Assembly: GCA_900239685.1 (NCBI GenBank)
Contig: OENT01000016.1
Span: forward strand, 333,831 to 397,830
Length of the DNA: 64,000 nt
Source of the DNA: Rotaria macrura
Lineage: Eukaryota > Rotifera > Eurotatoria > Philodinida > Philodinidae
Direction: 5' to 3'
Part shown: positions 63,828-64,000 of the stretch, piece after piece
Layout: the number at the start of each line of letters is the position of its first letter
How positions within the stretch are numbered: the first letter of the stretch is position 1
The notes under the pieces: generated by a model
Told to the model about the DNA's origin: nothing
Seen by the model: the letters and a program-made list of their open reading frames with translations, nothing else
Databases searched by the model: none
Program-made: the position numbers and the translations under genes

Positions 63828-64000
63828 CACCAAAAGCCTTTTATTTTATGCGTCAATTTGAATAAAGCTTTAACATCAATGTATTGCATACCATATTGAA
63901 TCGTCATAGTACAATTTAGCGAATCAGATCTATAAGAGTCACTGCACGAGAAGGACGACCGATTTCCCAATATAGCTCCTCAATCGATGTTCTCAGATTT

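Overview
The window looks like AT-rich nuclear DNA of a small invertebrate animal, most consistent with a bdelloid rotifer. I base this on dense, very short GT-AG introns (many 50-80 nt), animal housekeeping genes, a run of trypsin-like protease paralogues, and a fragment of an R-S-E type mono-ADP-ribosyltransferase, a family known to be large in bdelloids. A strong splice acceptor also lies just upstream of most start codons, as expected where spliced leaders are added in trans. The species assignment is inference.

The left 26 kb is the ordered, conserved part. A symplekin gene (minus strand, 22 exons seen, 3' end outside the window) is followed by a Neuralized-like E3 ligase (NHR-NHR-RING, plus strand, 7 exons) and, 132 nt downstream on the same strand, by PTAR1 (one exon). 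Convergent to PTAR1 is PRIM2, the large subunit of DNA primase (two exons, all four iron-sulfur cysteines). A small signal-peptide protein ends 89 nt upstream of PRIM2 on the same strand. GTPBP2 (10 exons, minus strand) closes this half. I traced reading phase through every exon of SYMPK (as far as seen), NEURL1, PRIM2 and GTPBP2, and all junctions keep frame.

The right 38 kb is accessory in character. Five trypsin-like serine protease genes, all on the plus strand and all with the same three-exon structure, lie at about 34.4, 39.2, 54.4, 59.6 and 62.8 kb. The first two share a protease core that is identical base for base (exons and introns, 896 bp) but is fused to unrelated signal-peptide and tail sequences. 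The first is interrupted by an 88-bp insertion, and the second carries a lone N at exactly that point. The second also has a tail of about 22 copies of a 9-residue sequon repeat. Between the proteases lie several non-autonomous-looking inverted-repeat elements. Some share CCCAGG-type ends but have different palindrome-rich bodies. The same interval holds an ADP-ribosyltransferase fragment and a 166-base assembly gap.

The long spaces between genes are AT-rich and show no convincing coding sequence. I saw no tRNA, rRNA or CRISPR array.
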